From the NCBI GenBank assembly GCA_001464495.1, contig LNDZ01000024.1:1-64000 (forward strand): DNA of 64,000 nt, in the 5' to 3' direction. The notes below the pieces were generated by a model. That model saw only the letters and a program-made list of their open reading frames with translations, ran no database searches and had not been told where the DNA came from. Made by a program: the position numbers and the translations under genes. This document shows, one piece after another, positions 9,901-18,037 of this stretch (its first letter is position 1; the number at the start of each line of letters is the position of its first letter). The stretch comes from Betaproteobacteria bacterium Ga0074130. Its GTDB lineage: Bacteria; Pseudomonadota; Gammaproteobacteria; Burkholderiales; Rhodocyclaceae.

Positions 9901-10953
9901 GGCGACTTCAAGAGCAAGGGCGTGAGCGCTTCGCTCGATTGGGTGCCGGGCAGCGATGGCGGGCCGGGACGCATCAGCGGGCGCTTCCCGCAATTGGTCA
10001 TCCCTGATGCCCATCAACAAGTCGCGCAGCTCGCACGCATCAGCGATGAGTCAGTCAAGCAGCTACCTGCATTGGCGATCAGCATCGACAAGCTGAATTT
10101 TCATGGGCAGGATTGGGGCGCGGTCACACTGGACGCCGACAATCGTGATGGCTACTGGAACACGCGCTTTGCCATTAACAACGACGATGGCAGCCTCACC
10201 GGTGACGGCCGCTGGCGACCCGATCAGGGGCAGCAAGACACGCAGCTCAATTTCCAACTCAAGGCCAAGAGCTTGGAGAAGCTGCTCACCCGCGCTGGCT
10301 ATGCTGATGCCATCCGTCGCGGTAGTGCGACGCTGGAAGGCCGCCTAACTTGGAATGACACGCCTTTCAGCCCGCACTACCCCAGCCTCAATGGCAAGCT
10401 CAAGGTTGACATGCAGAACGGCCAGTTCAAAAAATTGGAGCCGGGTCTTGGCCGATTGCTGGGCGTGCTGAGTCTGCAGTCATTGCCACGCCGCATTACG
10501 CTCGACTTCCGTGATGTGTTCAGCGAAGGCTTTGCTTTCGACAGCATCCGCGGCGATATGAGTATTGCCAAGGGCATCATGACCACCGAAGAGCTCACCA
10601 TCAATGGCCCCGCTGCCAAAGTGCGTATGAAGGGCAATGTCAGCCTCAATGATGAAACACAGAACCTGCGCGTACGTGTTCAGCCAGCGCTAGGCGAGAC
10701 ACTGGCCGTCGGCGCCATGCTGGCCAACCCGGCGGTGGGCGCAGTGGCTTGGCTGGCGCAAAAGGTATTGCGCGACCCAATTGATCAGGCCTTTGCTTTT
10801 GAGTACAACGTCACCGGTAAGTGGGATGACCCGCAGGTGAACAAAGTGGATACTGGCAAGGACATCAACAAGGAAATCGTGAAGGAAGTCGGCGTCAAGG
10901 ACATTGGCGCCAACAAGGATGCGCCACAAGGCAAGGAGAGTGAACGCAAATGA
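6964..10953 (+). CDS. yhdP: YhdP-family AsmA-like envelope protein (DUF3971)
   Basis: Large envelope protein of up to 1329 aa, close to the 1266 aa of E. coli YhdP. Family members are anchored in the inner membrane and span the periplasm as a long beta groove that helps phospholipids reach the outer membrane; this role is inferred by homology. Visible: one N-terminal membrane helix (LGWTLLIAYLAFAGIFLSL), then a long run of amphipathic beta strands, and a C-terminal AsmA_2-like end (PALGETLAVGAMLANPAVGAVAWLAQKVL) with the typical D-P-I-D-QAFAFEYNVTGKWDDP. The start is uncertain: TTG at 6964 or, more family-like, ATG at 7006 (MALSSLWRKVKRP). It heads a coupled run with the nitrilase (ATGA overlap) and tldD, an order known in other betaproteobacteria. 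Confidence 0.92.
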   Translation: MSPLIVHSRLQSARMALSSLWRKVKRPLGWTLLIAYLAFAGIFLSLRHVVLPHIADYRGDIEQALSSALQLPVKIGRIDADWQGLRPRLLLNDLQISDKAGQPALGFNEVEAILGWRSLLYLDVRLHRLVIDAPVLNIRRDVDGQIFIAGLPLNTEGEDSRASDWMLAQGQIIIRDATIQWDDAQRKAPTLSLNKVNLNLRNSGNRHRFGFTAEPPPALAARLDFRGDFKGRGLDKLDSWKGQVYAELDYADLAIWRTWIDYPVTLPRGSGGLRLWVDFAAQEITGFTADLALAGVQIKLGRDLPMLDLDHLHGRLSAQRDKGDYSVEARKLTLATHRGLSLGPIDFSANVGLGADGLPNRLDAQCSSLDLGKLDALAAYLPLPAEYSKLLDKLELEGRIDNLSSRWNGLRKQYSIKGNFYDLGIASYEALPGVRKLTGSIDGNNEGGTLTLASRNAQVSLPSIFPEADIPLQRLNAKLRWQRDGQKYDVNIEDMRFENQDLEGTLLGRYRGKMGTPGEIDLSGQLTRADGRAVWRYLPLEVNKDARDWVKQGITGGHSKDVKLTLKGDLAKFPFADGSGTFKVLVKAEDATINPSPGWPLIQHIDGDIAFVGVGMQINARKGQILGTQLSGVRAEIADLDSVIDQTLTVTGKATGPTQEFLKFIEASPVGERINHFTAPMTASGNGELDMKLKLTLHHIDDSSVEGRYRFDNNRLLVDPAVPALTEVKGALDFNSDSITVRDARANILGAPVGISVNTGKDGQIDISADGQFNVPALRKAYPLPLFDQLSGAGRWKGAITVRKSDVDIRINSDLVGLSSSLPEPFNKSATTPMELRFERRPIVDNTPNRGKKAAPPARREQTEIALGKLVRGQFVRAANGTVQRGFLSVNGAVDQRMPDQGVSLSATLPRIDVDFWRRMLSPSATAANTSTAAAGIANTSETFAPFTQIDVRTSELLAMNRTLQDVRLAAQKTGRNWKGDFKSKGVSASLDWVPGSDGGPGRISGRFPQLVIPDAHQQVAQLARISDESVKQLPALAISIDKLNFHGQDWGAVTLDADNRDGYWNTRFAINNDDGSLTGDGRWRPDQGQQDTQLNFQLKAKSLEKLLTRAGYADAIRRGSATLEGRLTWNDTPFSPHYPSLNGKLKVDMQNGQFKKLEPGLGRLLGVLSLQSLPRRITLDFRDVFSEGFAFDSIRGDMSIAKGIMTTEELTINGPAAKVRMKGNVSLNDETQNLRVRVQPALGETLAVGAMLANPAVGAVAWLAQKVLRDPIDQAFAFEYNVTGKWDDPQVNKVDTGKDINKEIVKEVGVKDIGANKDAPQGKESERK

Positions 10954-11768
10954 GTACTCGCATCGCTGCGATACAAATGACGTCGGGGCCAGAAGTGGCA
11001 CCGAATCTGGACACCGCTGGCCAGCTGATTGCTGACGCCGCCGCACAAGGCGCGCAACTGGTGGCGCTGCCCGAATATTTCCCCTTCATCGGCGCCAGCG
11101 ACGAAGCCCGCTTGGCGGCGCGCGAACACCCTGGCAATGGGCCGATCCAGAACTTCCTCTCCGCTGCTGCTAAACAGCATGGCATTTGGATTGTAGGCGG
11201 CACCCTGCCCCTCGACTCCGGCGAATCGGACAAGCTGCTGAACACCTGTCTGGTCTATGACAATCACGGCGAACAGGTGGCGCGCTACGATAAGATTCAC
11301 CTCTTCGCCTTCCGCAAAGGCACTGAGGAATACAACGAGGCGCGCACCATCAAGGCTGGCGAAAGTGTTGTGGCTTTTGATTCGCCGGTGGGACGCATTG
11401 GCTTGGGCATTTGTTACGACCTTCGCTTCCCGGAGCTCTTCCGCCAGGCCGGTGCCGATAAGCCTATCGATCTGTTCATCCTCCCCGCCGCCTTTACCGA
11501 AACCACGGGCAAGGCCCACTGGGAGGTACTGCTACGGGCCCGCGCCATTGAAAATCTCTGCTACGTCATGGCGCCAGCCCAGGGTGGCCGCCACCCAACC
11601 GGGCGCATGACCCACGGCAACAGCATGATCATCGACCCCTGGGGTGAAATTCTGGCCCGCCGCGACAAGGACGTCGGTGTTATCGTTGCTGACATTGACC
11701 CCACCCGCATCGCCCGCGTGCGCAGCAACCTGCCCGCACTCGACCATGCCGTATTGCTGAAACGCTAA
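10950..11768 (+). CDS. Carbon-nitrogen hydrolase, Nit1-like (deaminated glutathione amidase type)
   Basis: Nitrilase-superfamily amidase of 272 aa. The catalytic triad is readable: Glu in ALPEYFPF (near 43), Lys in YDKIHLF (near 115) and Cys in [13 protein letters not shown] (near 153). The sequence resembles Nit1/NIT2 branch enzymes, which hydrolyse deaminated glutathione or related omega-amides; the exact substrate is inference. Its ATGA start overlaps the stop of yhdP by four bases and tldD starts 8 bases after its stop, so the three genes are probably one transcript. Cytosolic; no signal peptide. Confidence 0.88.
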   Translation: MSTRIAAIQMTSGPEVAPNLDTAGQLIADAAAQGAQLVALPEYFPFIGASDEARLAAREHPGNGPIQNFLSAAAKQHGIWIVGGTLPLDSGESDKLLNTCLVYDNHGEQVARYDKIHLFAFRKGTEEYNEARTIKAGESVVAFDSPVGRIGLGICYDLRFPELFRQAGADKPIDLFILPAAFTETTGKAHWEVLLRARAIENLCYVMAPAQGGRHPTGRMTHGNSMIIDPWGEILARRDKDVGVIVADIDPTRIARVRSNLPALDHAVLLKR

Positions 11769-11775
11769 AGAAAAC

Positions 11776-13224
11776 ATGACTGCAAACCCCTCACTCCTGC
11801 ACACCGCCGAACAATGTCTGCTCGCACCTTACGATCTCAATCCGAGCAAGCTGGATCGCGTCTTTGGCTCGCTATTCGGCCATAGCCTCGACTACGCTGA
11901 CTTGTATTTCCAATACAGTCGCTCCGAAGGCTGGAGCCTGGAAGAAGGCATCGTTAAATCCGGCAGCTTCAATATCGAACAAGGCGTTGGCGTGCGCGCC
12001 ATTAGCGGTGAGAAAACGGCCTTTGCCTACTCCGACGATATCAGCATGTCGGCCCTGCTCGGGGCAGCCGAAGCCACCCGCGCCATTGGCGCGCAAGGCT
12101 ATAGCGGCGTGCCCGCTGCGCTGAAGCGCAGCGCACTGCGAGTGCCACTTTATGCCGCAATGGACCCGATCGCCTCACTGCAGGACACCGAAAAAGTCGC
12201 CTTGCTTGAGCGCCTCGAAGGATTTGCGCGCAAGATCGATACTCGTGTGGTTGAAGTCATGGCCAGCATCGCCGGCACGTGGGAAGTCATCATGGTGGCG
12301 CGCTCCGATGGCCATCTCGCCGCCGACGTGCGTCCGCTGGTGCGCGTGTCGGTCACCGTGATCATGGAAGAAAATGGCAAGCGCGAACAAGGTTCATCTG
12401 GTGGTGGCGGTCGCTTCGACTACGGCCATTTCACCGATGCCGTGCTGCAGGATTACGCCGCTAAGGCCGTACATCAGGCCGAGGTTAATCTACGCGCCAA
12501 GCCAGCACCGGCAGGCACCATGACCGTTGTGCTCGGCAATGGCTGGCCCGGCATTCTGCTGCATGAAGCGATTGGTCACGGTCTGGAAGGCGACTTCAAC
12601 CGCAAGGGCAGCTCGGCGTTTGCCGGCCGCATTGGCGAACAAGTCGCAGCCAAGGGCGTCACCGTGGTGGATGACGGTACGCTGGAAAATCGTCGCGGCT
12701 CTCTCACGATTGATGACGAAGGCAACCCGACACAACGCACCGTGTTGATCGAAGACGGCATTCTCAAGGGTTACATTCAAGACTCGCTCAACGCCCGTCT
12801 GATGGGTGTGCCGCTGACCGGTAATGGCCGCCGCGAATCCTATGCCCACCTGCCGATGCCCCGCATGACCAATACCTACATGCTGAACGGCGACAAAGAT
12901 CCTGCCGAGATCATCAAGTCAGTTAAGCATGGCCTGTACGCGGCCAACTTTGGTGGTGGTCAGGTTGATATCACCAGTGGTAAGTTCGTCTTCTCAGCTG
13001 CTGAGGCCTACATGATCGAAAACGGCAAGATCACCTACCCGGTCAAGGGTGCCACCCTGATTGGCAGCGGGCCGGAAGTGCTGAAGCGGGTCTCCATGAT
13101 CGGCAACGACATGGCGCTTGACCCGGGCGTTGGCACCTGCGGCAAGGATGGGCAAAGCGTGCCGGTTGGTGTTGGCCAGCCGACGCTGCGCATCGATGGC
13201 CTGACTGTCGGCGGGACCGCCTGA
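11776..13224 (+). CDS. tldD: TldD metalloprotease subunit
   Basis: Subunit of 482 aa of the TldD/TldE (PmbA) protease, which in E. coli trims the microcin B17 leader and degrades the antitoxin CcdA. The zinc-binding motif [11 protein letters not shown] (HExxxH) is intact near residue 263. The C-terminal [16 protein letters not shown] and [21 protein letters not shown] segments are family hallmarks. Length matches E. coli TldD (481 aa). It lies last in the yhdP-nitrilase-tldD run and is followed by two strong dyads. The partner tldE is not in the window. Confidence 0.96.
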   Translation: MTANPSLLHTAEQCLLAPYDLNPSKLDRVFGSLFGHSLDYADLYFQYSRSEGWSLEEGIVKSGSFNIEQGVGVRAISGEKTAFAYSDDISMSALLGAAEATRAIGAQGYSGVPAALKRSALRVPLYAAMDPIASLQDTEKVALLERLEGFARKIDTRVVEVMASIAGTWEVIMVARSDGHLAADVRPLVRVSVTVIMEENGKREQGSSGGGGRFDYGHFTDAVLQDYAAKAVHQAEVNLRAKPAPAGTMTVVLGNGWPGILLHEAIGHGLEGDFNRKGSSAFAGRIGEQVAAKGVTVVDDGTLENRRGSLTIDDEGNPTQRTVLIEDGILKGYIQDSLNARLMGVPLTGNGRRESYAHLPMPRMTNTYMLNGDKDPAEIIKSVKHGLYAANFGGGQVDITSGKFVFSAAEAYMIENGKITYPVKGATLIGSGPEVLKRVSMIGNDMALDPGVGTCGKDGQSVPVGVGQPTLRIDGLTVGGTA

Positions 13225-13241
13225 CGCAATTACGTGTCGTC

Positions 13242-13263
13242 TGTGCCGCACACCTGCGGCACA
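13242..13263 (+). terminator. Perfect hairpin after tldD
   Basis: TGTGCCGCA-CACC-TGCGGCACA is a perfect 9-bp stem with a 4-base loop, 17 bases after the tldD stop. No T run follows, so intrinsic termination would be inefficient or Rho-aided; it may instead protect the 3' end. A second perfect stem, GCCATCG-gca-CGATGGC, follows at 13273-13289. Confidence 0.5.
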
Positions 13264-13300
13264 TCTCCGCCCGCCATCGGCACGATGGCGTGCTGTTTGG

Positions 13301-13352
13301 ACTTATAGTGCCTTACGGTACGTACCTGGCAGGGTGCTGTGCCGCTATAAGT
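13301..13352 (+). promoter_or_regulatory. Structured leader candidate upstream of the small Rossmann gene
   Basis: ACTTATAG (13301-13308) and CTATAAGT (13345-13352) are perfect 8-bp complements enclosing 36 bases, which themselves include the 10-bp palindrome GGTACGTACC (13317-13326) and TGCC/GGCA arms around it. The block ends 21 bases before the ATG at 13374. It could be a folded 5' leader or a pair of operator half-sites. It matches no riboswitch class I can name. Confidence 0.35.
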
Positions 13353-13373
13353 TCATACAACTGAGGAGCGGAC

Positions 13374-13751
13374 ATGAGTCAACAAACGATTGCAATTGTC
13401 GGGCTGGGCAAGGTTGGAACAGTTTTTTTGGAAGGCTTGCTGAATCACGGTCACGATGGCATCACCGTCAGTGCCGTTGCAGAGAGCAGCGAGTCGCCGG
13501 GCACGGCACTCGCAAAATCAAAGGGAATTCCGCTCCTGAGCATAGATGCTCTCATCGCTAAGGGCGAAAGCATCGACATCCTATTTGACCTCACGGGCGC
13601 CCCAGCGGTACGTAAAGAACTGCGCGAAAAAATGATGGCCGCCAACAATCGCCACACCATCATCGCGACAGAGACAATTGCACAGCTGGTGTGGTCGTTA
13701 CTTGCCAGTGGTGAGTCGCTCCCCACCGTACATAAGCAGACAGGCTACTAG
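13374..13751 (+). CDS. Small NAD(P)-binding Rossmann-fold protein, function unknown
   Basis: A 125-aa protein beginning with a dinucleotide-binding beta-alpha-beta unit: IAIVGLGKVGTVFLEGLL is a classical GxGxxG-type loop. It resembles only the N-terminal nucleotide-binding half of Gfo/Idh or homoserine-dehydrogenase-like enzymes, with ILFDLTGAPAVRKELRE near the end of the fold; no catalytic domain follows. GAGGAG just upstream of the ATG is a strong ribosome site, so it is translated as a stand-alone protein. A redox-sensing or regulatory role is possible but unsupported. It lies alone between the tldD hairpins and the DUF2189 gene. Confidence 0.7.
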   Translation: MSQQTIAIVGLGKVGTVFLEGLLNHGHDGITVSAVAESSESPGTALAKSKGIPLLSIDALIAKGESIDILFDLTGAPAVRKELREKMMAANNRHTIIATETIAQLVWSLLASGESLPTVHKQTGY

Positions 13752-13876
13752 GACTAATCGACGCCGGGCGGGCGGCCATGCGCTGCCGGCCCGTGTTACG
13801 GCAGGGGTACTGTTGGCGAAATAATGCACTCATCACCCACCACCACACTCCGTCAGACACCACCCTAGGAGGCTAT

Positions 13877-14662
13877 ATGTACAACCCGGATGAGCACCCG
13901 GAATTGGCATCACCGCCCCACGATCGCCCCGCGCTTGTCCTAACAACGCTGGATATTCGAGCACCCCTGACGTGGTTGCGCCTGGGCTGGCGTGATTTCA
14001 GGCGTTGTCCGCGCATTGGACTTTTCTACGGCAGCTGCTTTTTTCTGATGGGCCAAGCCTTGTGGCATGTCTTGCACAATGCGCCCGCCTATGTGTTGGG
14101 TCTGAGTGCGGGGTTTCTGTTGCTGGGCCCATTTCTCTGTCTCGGTTTGTATGAGGCTAGCCGCAGTCTTGAGGCCGGTCAGCCCCCCACTTTGCGTCAG
14201 TCAATGCTGGCCTGGCGGCCGACGCTGTCGAGCATGGCTATTTTTGCGGCGGTGCTGCTTATCCTAGAAATGCTCTGGGGGCGCGCCTCTCTAGTGGTAT
14301 TCGCCGTCACCATGAAAAGCATGCCCGCCACCGATAAATTGATTGCGGCCTTGATGCAAGCCGACAATTTGGACTTTTTGCTGACCTACCTAAGCGTCGC
14401 AACGCTGTTTGGCGGCCTGATTTTTCTGTCGAGCGCCATCTCTATTCCGATGATTCTGGACCGCCAGGCCGATGCGATTTCAGCGGCGTTGACGAGCTTC
14501 CGTGCCTGCCTGAAAAACCCATGGGTGATGCTGCTGTGGGGGCTCACCATTGCGCTACTCACGCTGGCAGCGATGCTCCCAGCCTTCGTCGGCTTGCTGG
14601 TCGTTGCCCCTGTGCTCGGCCATGCAACATGGCATGCGTACCGACACATCGCGCCCCGCTAA
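13877..14662 (+). CDS. DUF2189-type integral membrane protein
   Basis: A 261-aa protein with about six membrane segments (for example FFLMGQALWHVL, LGLSAGFLLLGPFLCLGLY, MAIFAAVLLILEMLWG, VATLFGGLIFLSS, VMLLWGLTIALLTLAAMLP and the GLLVVAPVLGHATWHAYRH end). The DUF2189 hallmarks are WLRLGWRDFRRCPRIGLFYG near the N-terminus and P-x-x-GHATWHAYR near the C-terminus. Function in the family is unknown. I start at the ATG at 13877 because AGGAGG lies five bases upstream; the open frame extends to 13778 without a good start. Confidence 0.85.
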   Translation: MYNPDEHPELASPPHDRPALVLTTLDIRAPLTWLRLGWRDFRRCPRIGLFYGSCFFLMGQALWHVLHNAPAYVLGLSAGFLLLGPFLCLGLYEASRSLEAGQPPTLRQSMLAWRPTLSSMAIFAAVLLILEMLWGRASLVVFAVTMKSMPATDKLIAALMQADNLDFLLTYLSVATLFGGLIFLSSAISIPMILDRQADAISAALTSFRACLKNPWVMLLWGLTIALLTLAAMLPAFVGLLVVAPVLGHATWHAYRHIAPR

Positions 14663-14720
14663 GCGCGCGTCTGGATTTACTGGCCTGCGTCGCGAAGATT
14701 GACGCTACATGCGCCAGTAC

Positions 14721-14987
14721 TTAAAACTCGATATTCGCCTGCGCCGCCTGCAGTAAGCGGGCATTCAGCACCATGTTTTCAAGCACGAGCTTGGTGATGG
14801 TCGCTGCAGCCATCAGCTCACGATCAGCGTAGGTGAGTGATTGGAACACTTCGGAATCCATCAGCTCGCTGACATTACAGCAGGCGAGCTCACGCAGATT
14901 GTCTTCATCAAAAGGCAGATCCGCGTAATCGATGGGGTCTTCGGACTCGATCTGCATGAGCAGACCAAACAGGTCTTCGGTCGTCAT
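14721..14987 (-). CDS. Small acidic protein, function unknown
   Basis: An 88-aa soluble protein, rich in Asp and Glu in its N-terminal half (ESEDPIDYADLPFDEDNL), then helical (LMAAATITKLVLENMVLNARLLQAA). A near-perfect AGGAGG lies eight bases before the ATG, which supports translation. I do not recognise the family. It stands alone on minus, convergent with the DUF2189 gene and about 180 bases downstream of the haemoglobin gene in the same direction. Confidence 0.65.
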   Translation of the reverse strand: MTTEDLFGLLMQIESEDPIDYADLPFDEDNLRELACCNVSELMDSEVFQSLTYADRELMAAATITKLVLENMVLNARLLQAAQANIEF

Positions 14988-15167
14988 AGGGACATCCTCC
15001 TGTGTGAGACAGAACTACCTTACTCCGCAGGAAAATCCGGCAAACACCTGAACAGCGACGGACTCTCTGCCTAAATCCAGTATGGACCAGAAAAACGTCT
15101 CTTGTGCATTATGGATTGACGGCCTGATTTGCCCTGGCCATATGCCTAGACGCTAGCCCGGATCGCT

Positions 15168-15566
15168 TCAGTGCCCGATCGGCTTGGGGCCGTGCATGTG
15201 GCCCAGCTCATGCAGCATCTTCAGAGATGTCCCTATCTTGCGTGCCCGCTCAATCCACGGGATGGCTTGGTCTGGCGGCAAATGCTGAGTCAAAGTGGTT
15301 TGGAAAAGCATCAGCCAGTCTTGTAGCAGATCAGGTGTGAAGCCCGCCTCAGCATGCTTGGCCGGCACTTGATAGCTGTAGTCGAGGTAACGCTCGCCCC
15401 CGAGACTGACCCACCAGAAATGGGTCAGCACTGCCAGATGCTCAGGCCAGTCGTGCACACGCTGGAAAGGCACCGAGAGTGTCGGATGCTCACGCACCGA
15501 CGCATAAAAGGTAGCAACTACGGCCGCAATGCGCTCACGGCCGATTTCATGGGCAATATCACGCAT
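15168..15566 (-). CDS. Group III truncated haemoglobin
   Basis: A 132-aa 2/2 globin. Visible group III features: FYASVREHPTLSVPF in the A/B region, LTHFWWVSLGGERYLDYSYQ around the E helix, and VPAKHAEAGF carrying the probable proximal haem-ligating His (F8). Group III globins bind oxygen and NO and are linked to nitrosative or oxygen handling. The gene starts five bases after the stop of the TupA-like gene, so it is the last gene of the tungstate-type operon. That pairing is unusual; see findings. Confidence 0.85.
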   Translation of the reverse strand: MRDIAHEIGRERIAAVVATFYASVREHPTLSVPFQRVHDWPEHLAVLTHFWWVSLGGERYLDYSYQVPAKHAEAGFTPDLLQDWLMLFQTTLTQHLPPDQAIPWIERARKIGTSLKMLHELGHMHGPKPIGH

Positions 15567-15571
15567 CTGCG

Positions 15572-16375
15572 TTAGTCATACTGGCGGGCAAACAAAGCGT
15601 CATTGTAGAGCGACTGCGCATAACGATCTTGGCCATACTCACGAATGATGTGTTGGCCCGCGGGCGAAGCCACAAAATCAACAAAACGCGCAGCCGTATC
15701 GTGTCCCGCAGTCGCCCCTGCGGGTGCGATAACAGCGTGATAACAATTGATCAAGGTCGCGTCACCGCGATACAAAAGGGTGAGCGACGGTGCATGCACC
15801 TGCTCCATGATCCAGGTGCTTGAGTCAATCATGAAATAAGCACTGCGGCTGTCGGCCACTTTCAGGCTCGCCGTCATGAAATCGTGCGTGACGAGATAGC
15901 ACTCAGCTTGCGGAGTCTGGCCTAGCGCACTCCAGAATTGCATTTCTTTTTGATGCGTACCCGACTGATCTCCTCGCGAGACAAACGGCACTCCTGTGTC
16001 GAGAATCCGTTGAAAGGCGTCCGCAGCACTTGTCGCATGGGCAATACCGGCAGGATCGTGGCGCGGGCCAACGAGATAGAACTCATTTGCACCGATCAGC
16101 GTCTTGCCCGTTATCCACCCTTCAGCCAAGGCTTGCTTCAGTTGTGCGGGCGCATGCACCATGGCCATATCAACCTGCCTGTCCCTGAGTAACTGAAGCG
16201 ACTCACCCGTACCCGCCTTGACCCAGGCCAAGGTGGCATCAGCGGCTGGAGCGAACGCATTGCCGAGCGCCTCCAGCAACCCCAGCTCACCGGGGCTGCC
16301 TGTTGCCAGGCTGAAACGAAAAACCCCGCGACCGTATTCAGCCGCGGGGTTTGGTGGTGCGATCACGGTCTTCAT
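15572..16375 (-). CDS. TupA-like anion-binding protein without signal peptide
   Basis: A 267-aa periplasmic-binding-fold protein clearly related to the TupA product encoded just upstream: both share GTG(Q/E)xLxxxRxxxxDxxxVH, FVSRGDxSGTH and a C-terminal FVDxVxSPxGQ. Unlike TupA it has no signal peptide, and an in-frame TGA 21 bases before the ATG rules out a longer form. TupA's SSTTST oxyanion loop is replaced by LATGSPGE. It may bind a different anion or sense tungstate or molybdate in the cytosol; this is inference. The ribosome site is weak. A terminator-like hairpin lies within codons 8-19. Confidence 0.8.
   Translation of the reverse strand: MKTVIAPPNPAAEYGRGVFRFSLATGSPGELGLLEALGNAFAPAADATLAWVKAGTGESLQLLRDRQVDMAMVHAPAQLKQALAEGWITGKTLIGANEFYLVGPRHDPAGIAHATSAADAFQRILDTGVPFVSRGDQSGTHQKEMQFWSALGQTPQAECYLVTHDFMTASLKVADSRSAYFMIDSSTWIMEQVHAPSLTLLYRGDATLINCYHAVIAPAGATAGHDTAARFVDFVASPAGQHIIREYGQDRYAQSLYNDALFARQYD
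16321..16352 (-). terminator. Intrinsic-terminator-like hairpin inside the start of the TupA-like gene
   Basis: On minus, AAACCCCGCG and CGCGGGGTTT form a perfect 10-bp GC-rich stem with a 12-base loop, and the right arm runs into five T's. It has all the marks of a Rho-independent terminator but lies within codons 8-19 of the TupA-like gene. It could stop most transcription after tupA and so limit expression of the last two genes, or serve as an attenuator. Confidence 0.6.
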
Positions 16376-16436
16376 GACGTCATTATCGTCGCATCAGGAC
16401 GACATCTGACAGACCTCACAATGACGTGTTTCGTCT

Positions 16437-17321
16437 TTACTTTTTCTTGGCAGTCGGCTTAGTGTCAGCCTGCTTTTCCACTGGCTTTTCAGCATTCGGG
16501 AAGAACAGCTGGTCATCGCCAATCTTGTAAGCGGCAATGGCGCGCTGGCCGGATGGCGAAACAACCCAGTCGATGAACTTCTGGCCTGCCTCAACCTTGA
16601 CGTGCGGATGCTTGGCAGGATTGACCAGAATCACACCGTACTGATTGAAGAGGCGCTTGTCGCCTTCAACGACAATGCCGAGGTTCTGACGGTTCTTGAA
16701 CGACAACCACGTGCCACGGTCAGCCAAAATGTAGGCATTCATGGCGGCAGCGCTGTTCAGGGCTGGGCCCATGCCGGAGCCAGTATCCTTGTACCAGGGG
16801 CCTTTTGCGGTGGTCAGGTCAATGCCTGCTGCCTTCCACAAACGTAGCTCGGCTGCATGTGTGCCGCTCTTGTCGCCACGCGACACGAAGCTCGCCTTGG
16901 CGGCTTCAATCTTCTTCAGTGCTTCGGTGATGTCCTTGCCGCCAGCCACCTTAGCCGGATCCTCTTTCGGGCCAATTAGCACGAAGTCGTTGTACATGAC
17001 TTCCTGACGCTTGACGCCGAAACCTTCGGCGATGAATTTCTCTTCAGCCGCCTTGTCATGTACGAACACCACATCCGCATCGCCACGGCGTGCCATGTCG
17101 AGTGCCTGACCGGTACCGAGGGCAACCACGCGAACGGCGATACCGCTGTCCTTGGTGAAGATTGGCAGGATGAAATTGAACAAGCCGGACTGCTCAGTCG
17201 AAGTGGTCGACGAGACGGTGATGAAAGAATCGGCAGCGTGGGCGGGCAAAACGCTGGCAAGCGGCGCTGCAATCGCAGCGGCAAGCATCAGACGACGGCA
17301 ACGATCAACGATAAAGCTCAT
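16437..17321 (-). CDS. tupA: Tungstate ABC transporter, periplasmic binding protein
   Basis: A 294-aa secreted binding protein that captures tungstate (possibly molybdate) for import. A signal peptide (LMLAAAIAAPLASVLPAHA, cleavage near residue 29) precedes the family's SSTTSTEQSGL oxyanion loop; RRGDADVVFVHD and FVSRGDKSGTHAAE are further TupA signatures. A short Lys-rich tail ends the protein. AGGAGG precedes the ATG, which overlaps the tupC stop by four bases. Its tandem partner downstream is the signal-less paralogue. Tungstate selectivity over molybdate is inferred from the TupA-type loop. Confidence 0.92.
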   Translation of the reverse strand: MSFIVDRCRRLMLAAAIAAPLASVLPAHAADSFITVSSTTSTEQSGLFNFILPIFTKDSGIAVRVVALGTGQALDMARRGDADVVFVHDKAAEEKFIAEGFGVKRQEVMYNDFVLIGPKEDPAKVAGGKDITEALKKIEAAKASFVSRGDKSGTHAAELRLWKAAGIDLTTAKGPWYKDTGSGMGPALNSAAAMNAYILADRGTWLSFKNRQNLGIVVEGDKRLFNQYGVILVNPAKHPHVKVEAGQKFIDWVVSPSGQRAIAAYKIGDDQLFFPNAEKPVEKQADTKPTAKKK

Positions 17322-18037
17322 GGTAGTTCCTCCTGAAGAAATTGGGATGCAGCGGTAGAACGGGGTTGCTTGAAGAATTCATCAGCGGGGGTGTGCTCGG
17401 TAATGCGTCCCTGATGAACAAAGACAATGTCGCGAGCAAGGCGACGCGCCTGGCCCATGTGGTGCGTCACCATCACAATGGTAGTGCCCTGCTGGTGCAG
17501 ATCTGCCAGGCTGGTTTCGATGGCGCGCGTGGCTGCCGGGTCGAGGCTGGCCGTGGGCTCATCGAGAAACAGGATGCGCGGCTCCAATGCCACGGCACGC
17601 GCAAGGGCCACACGCTGCTGCTCACCACCAGACAAGACGCGTGCAGGCCGCTCGGCCAAATGGGCGAGGCCCACCCGTTCGAGTGCTTGTTGCGCGCGGC
17701 GGTTTGCGTCGCTCAGCGCCACGCCCTGCACGTGCAGTCCATATGCGACATTGCCAATGACAGAGCGGCGCAGCATGATGGGGCGCTGAAACAGCATGGC
17801 CTGTTGTTGCGGACGTGTTTCAAGTTCGCCCCACTGGATAGTGCCCGAGGTTGGTGCGAGCAAGCCGTGTAGCAGGCGCATTAGCACGCTTTTGCCAGCA
17901 CCATTCGGGCCGAGTACAGCTGTGAAGCTGCCAGTCTCAAGCGTGAGATTGATATCAGTAAGAATCTCATTGCCCGCAGGTGCAAAACCAAGGCCGCGCA
18001 CATGCAAAGGGAACATGGGAGTAGGCATAGCGTTCAT
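17318..18037 (-). CDS. tupC: Tungstate ABC transporter, ATPase
   Basis: ABC ATPase of 239 aa. Walker A is GPNGAGKS, the Q loop is MLFQRP, the signature is LSGGEQQR, Walker B is ILFLDEP and the switch His is in VTHHMGQA. It powers the TupB permease at the inner membrane face. Four-base overlaps with tupB and tupA show one operon. The specificity comes from the neighbours; the ATPase alone could not be told from a phosphate- or molybdate-type protein. Confidence 0.92.
   Translation of the reverse strand: MNAMPTPMFPLHVRGLGFAPAGNEILTDINLTLETGSFTAVLGPNGAGKSVLMRLLHGLLAPTSGTIQWGELETRPQQQAMLFQRPIMLRRSVIGNVAYGLHVQGVALSDANRRAQQALERVGLAHLAERPARVLSGGEQQRVALARAVALEPRILFLDEPTASLDPAATRAIETSLADLHQQGTTIVMVTHHMGQARRLARDIVFVHQGRITEHTPADEFFKQPRSTAASQFLQEELP

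Noticed and set aside
10785-11519. 244-aa open frame on minus across the yhdP-nitrilase junction
   Set aside because: Antisense to two well-supported genes; no domain recognised.
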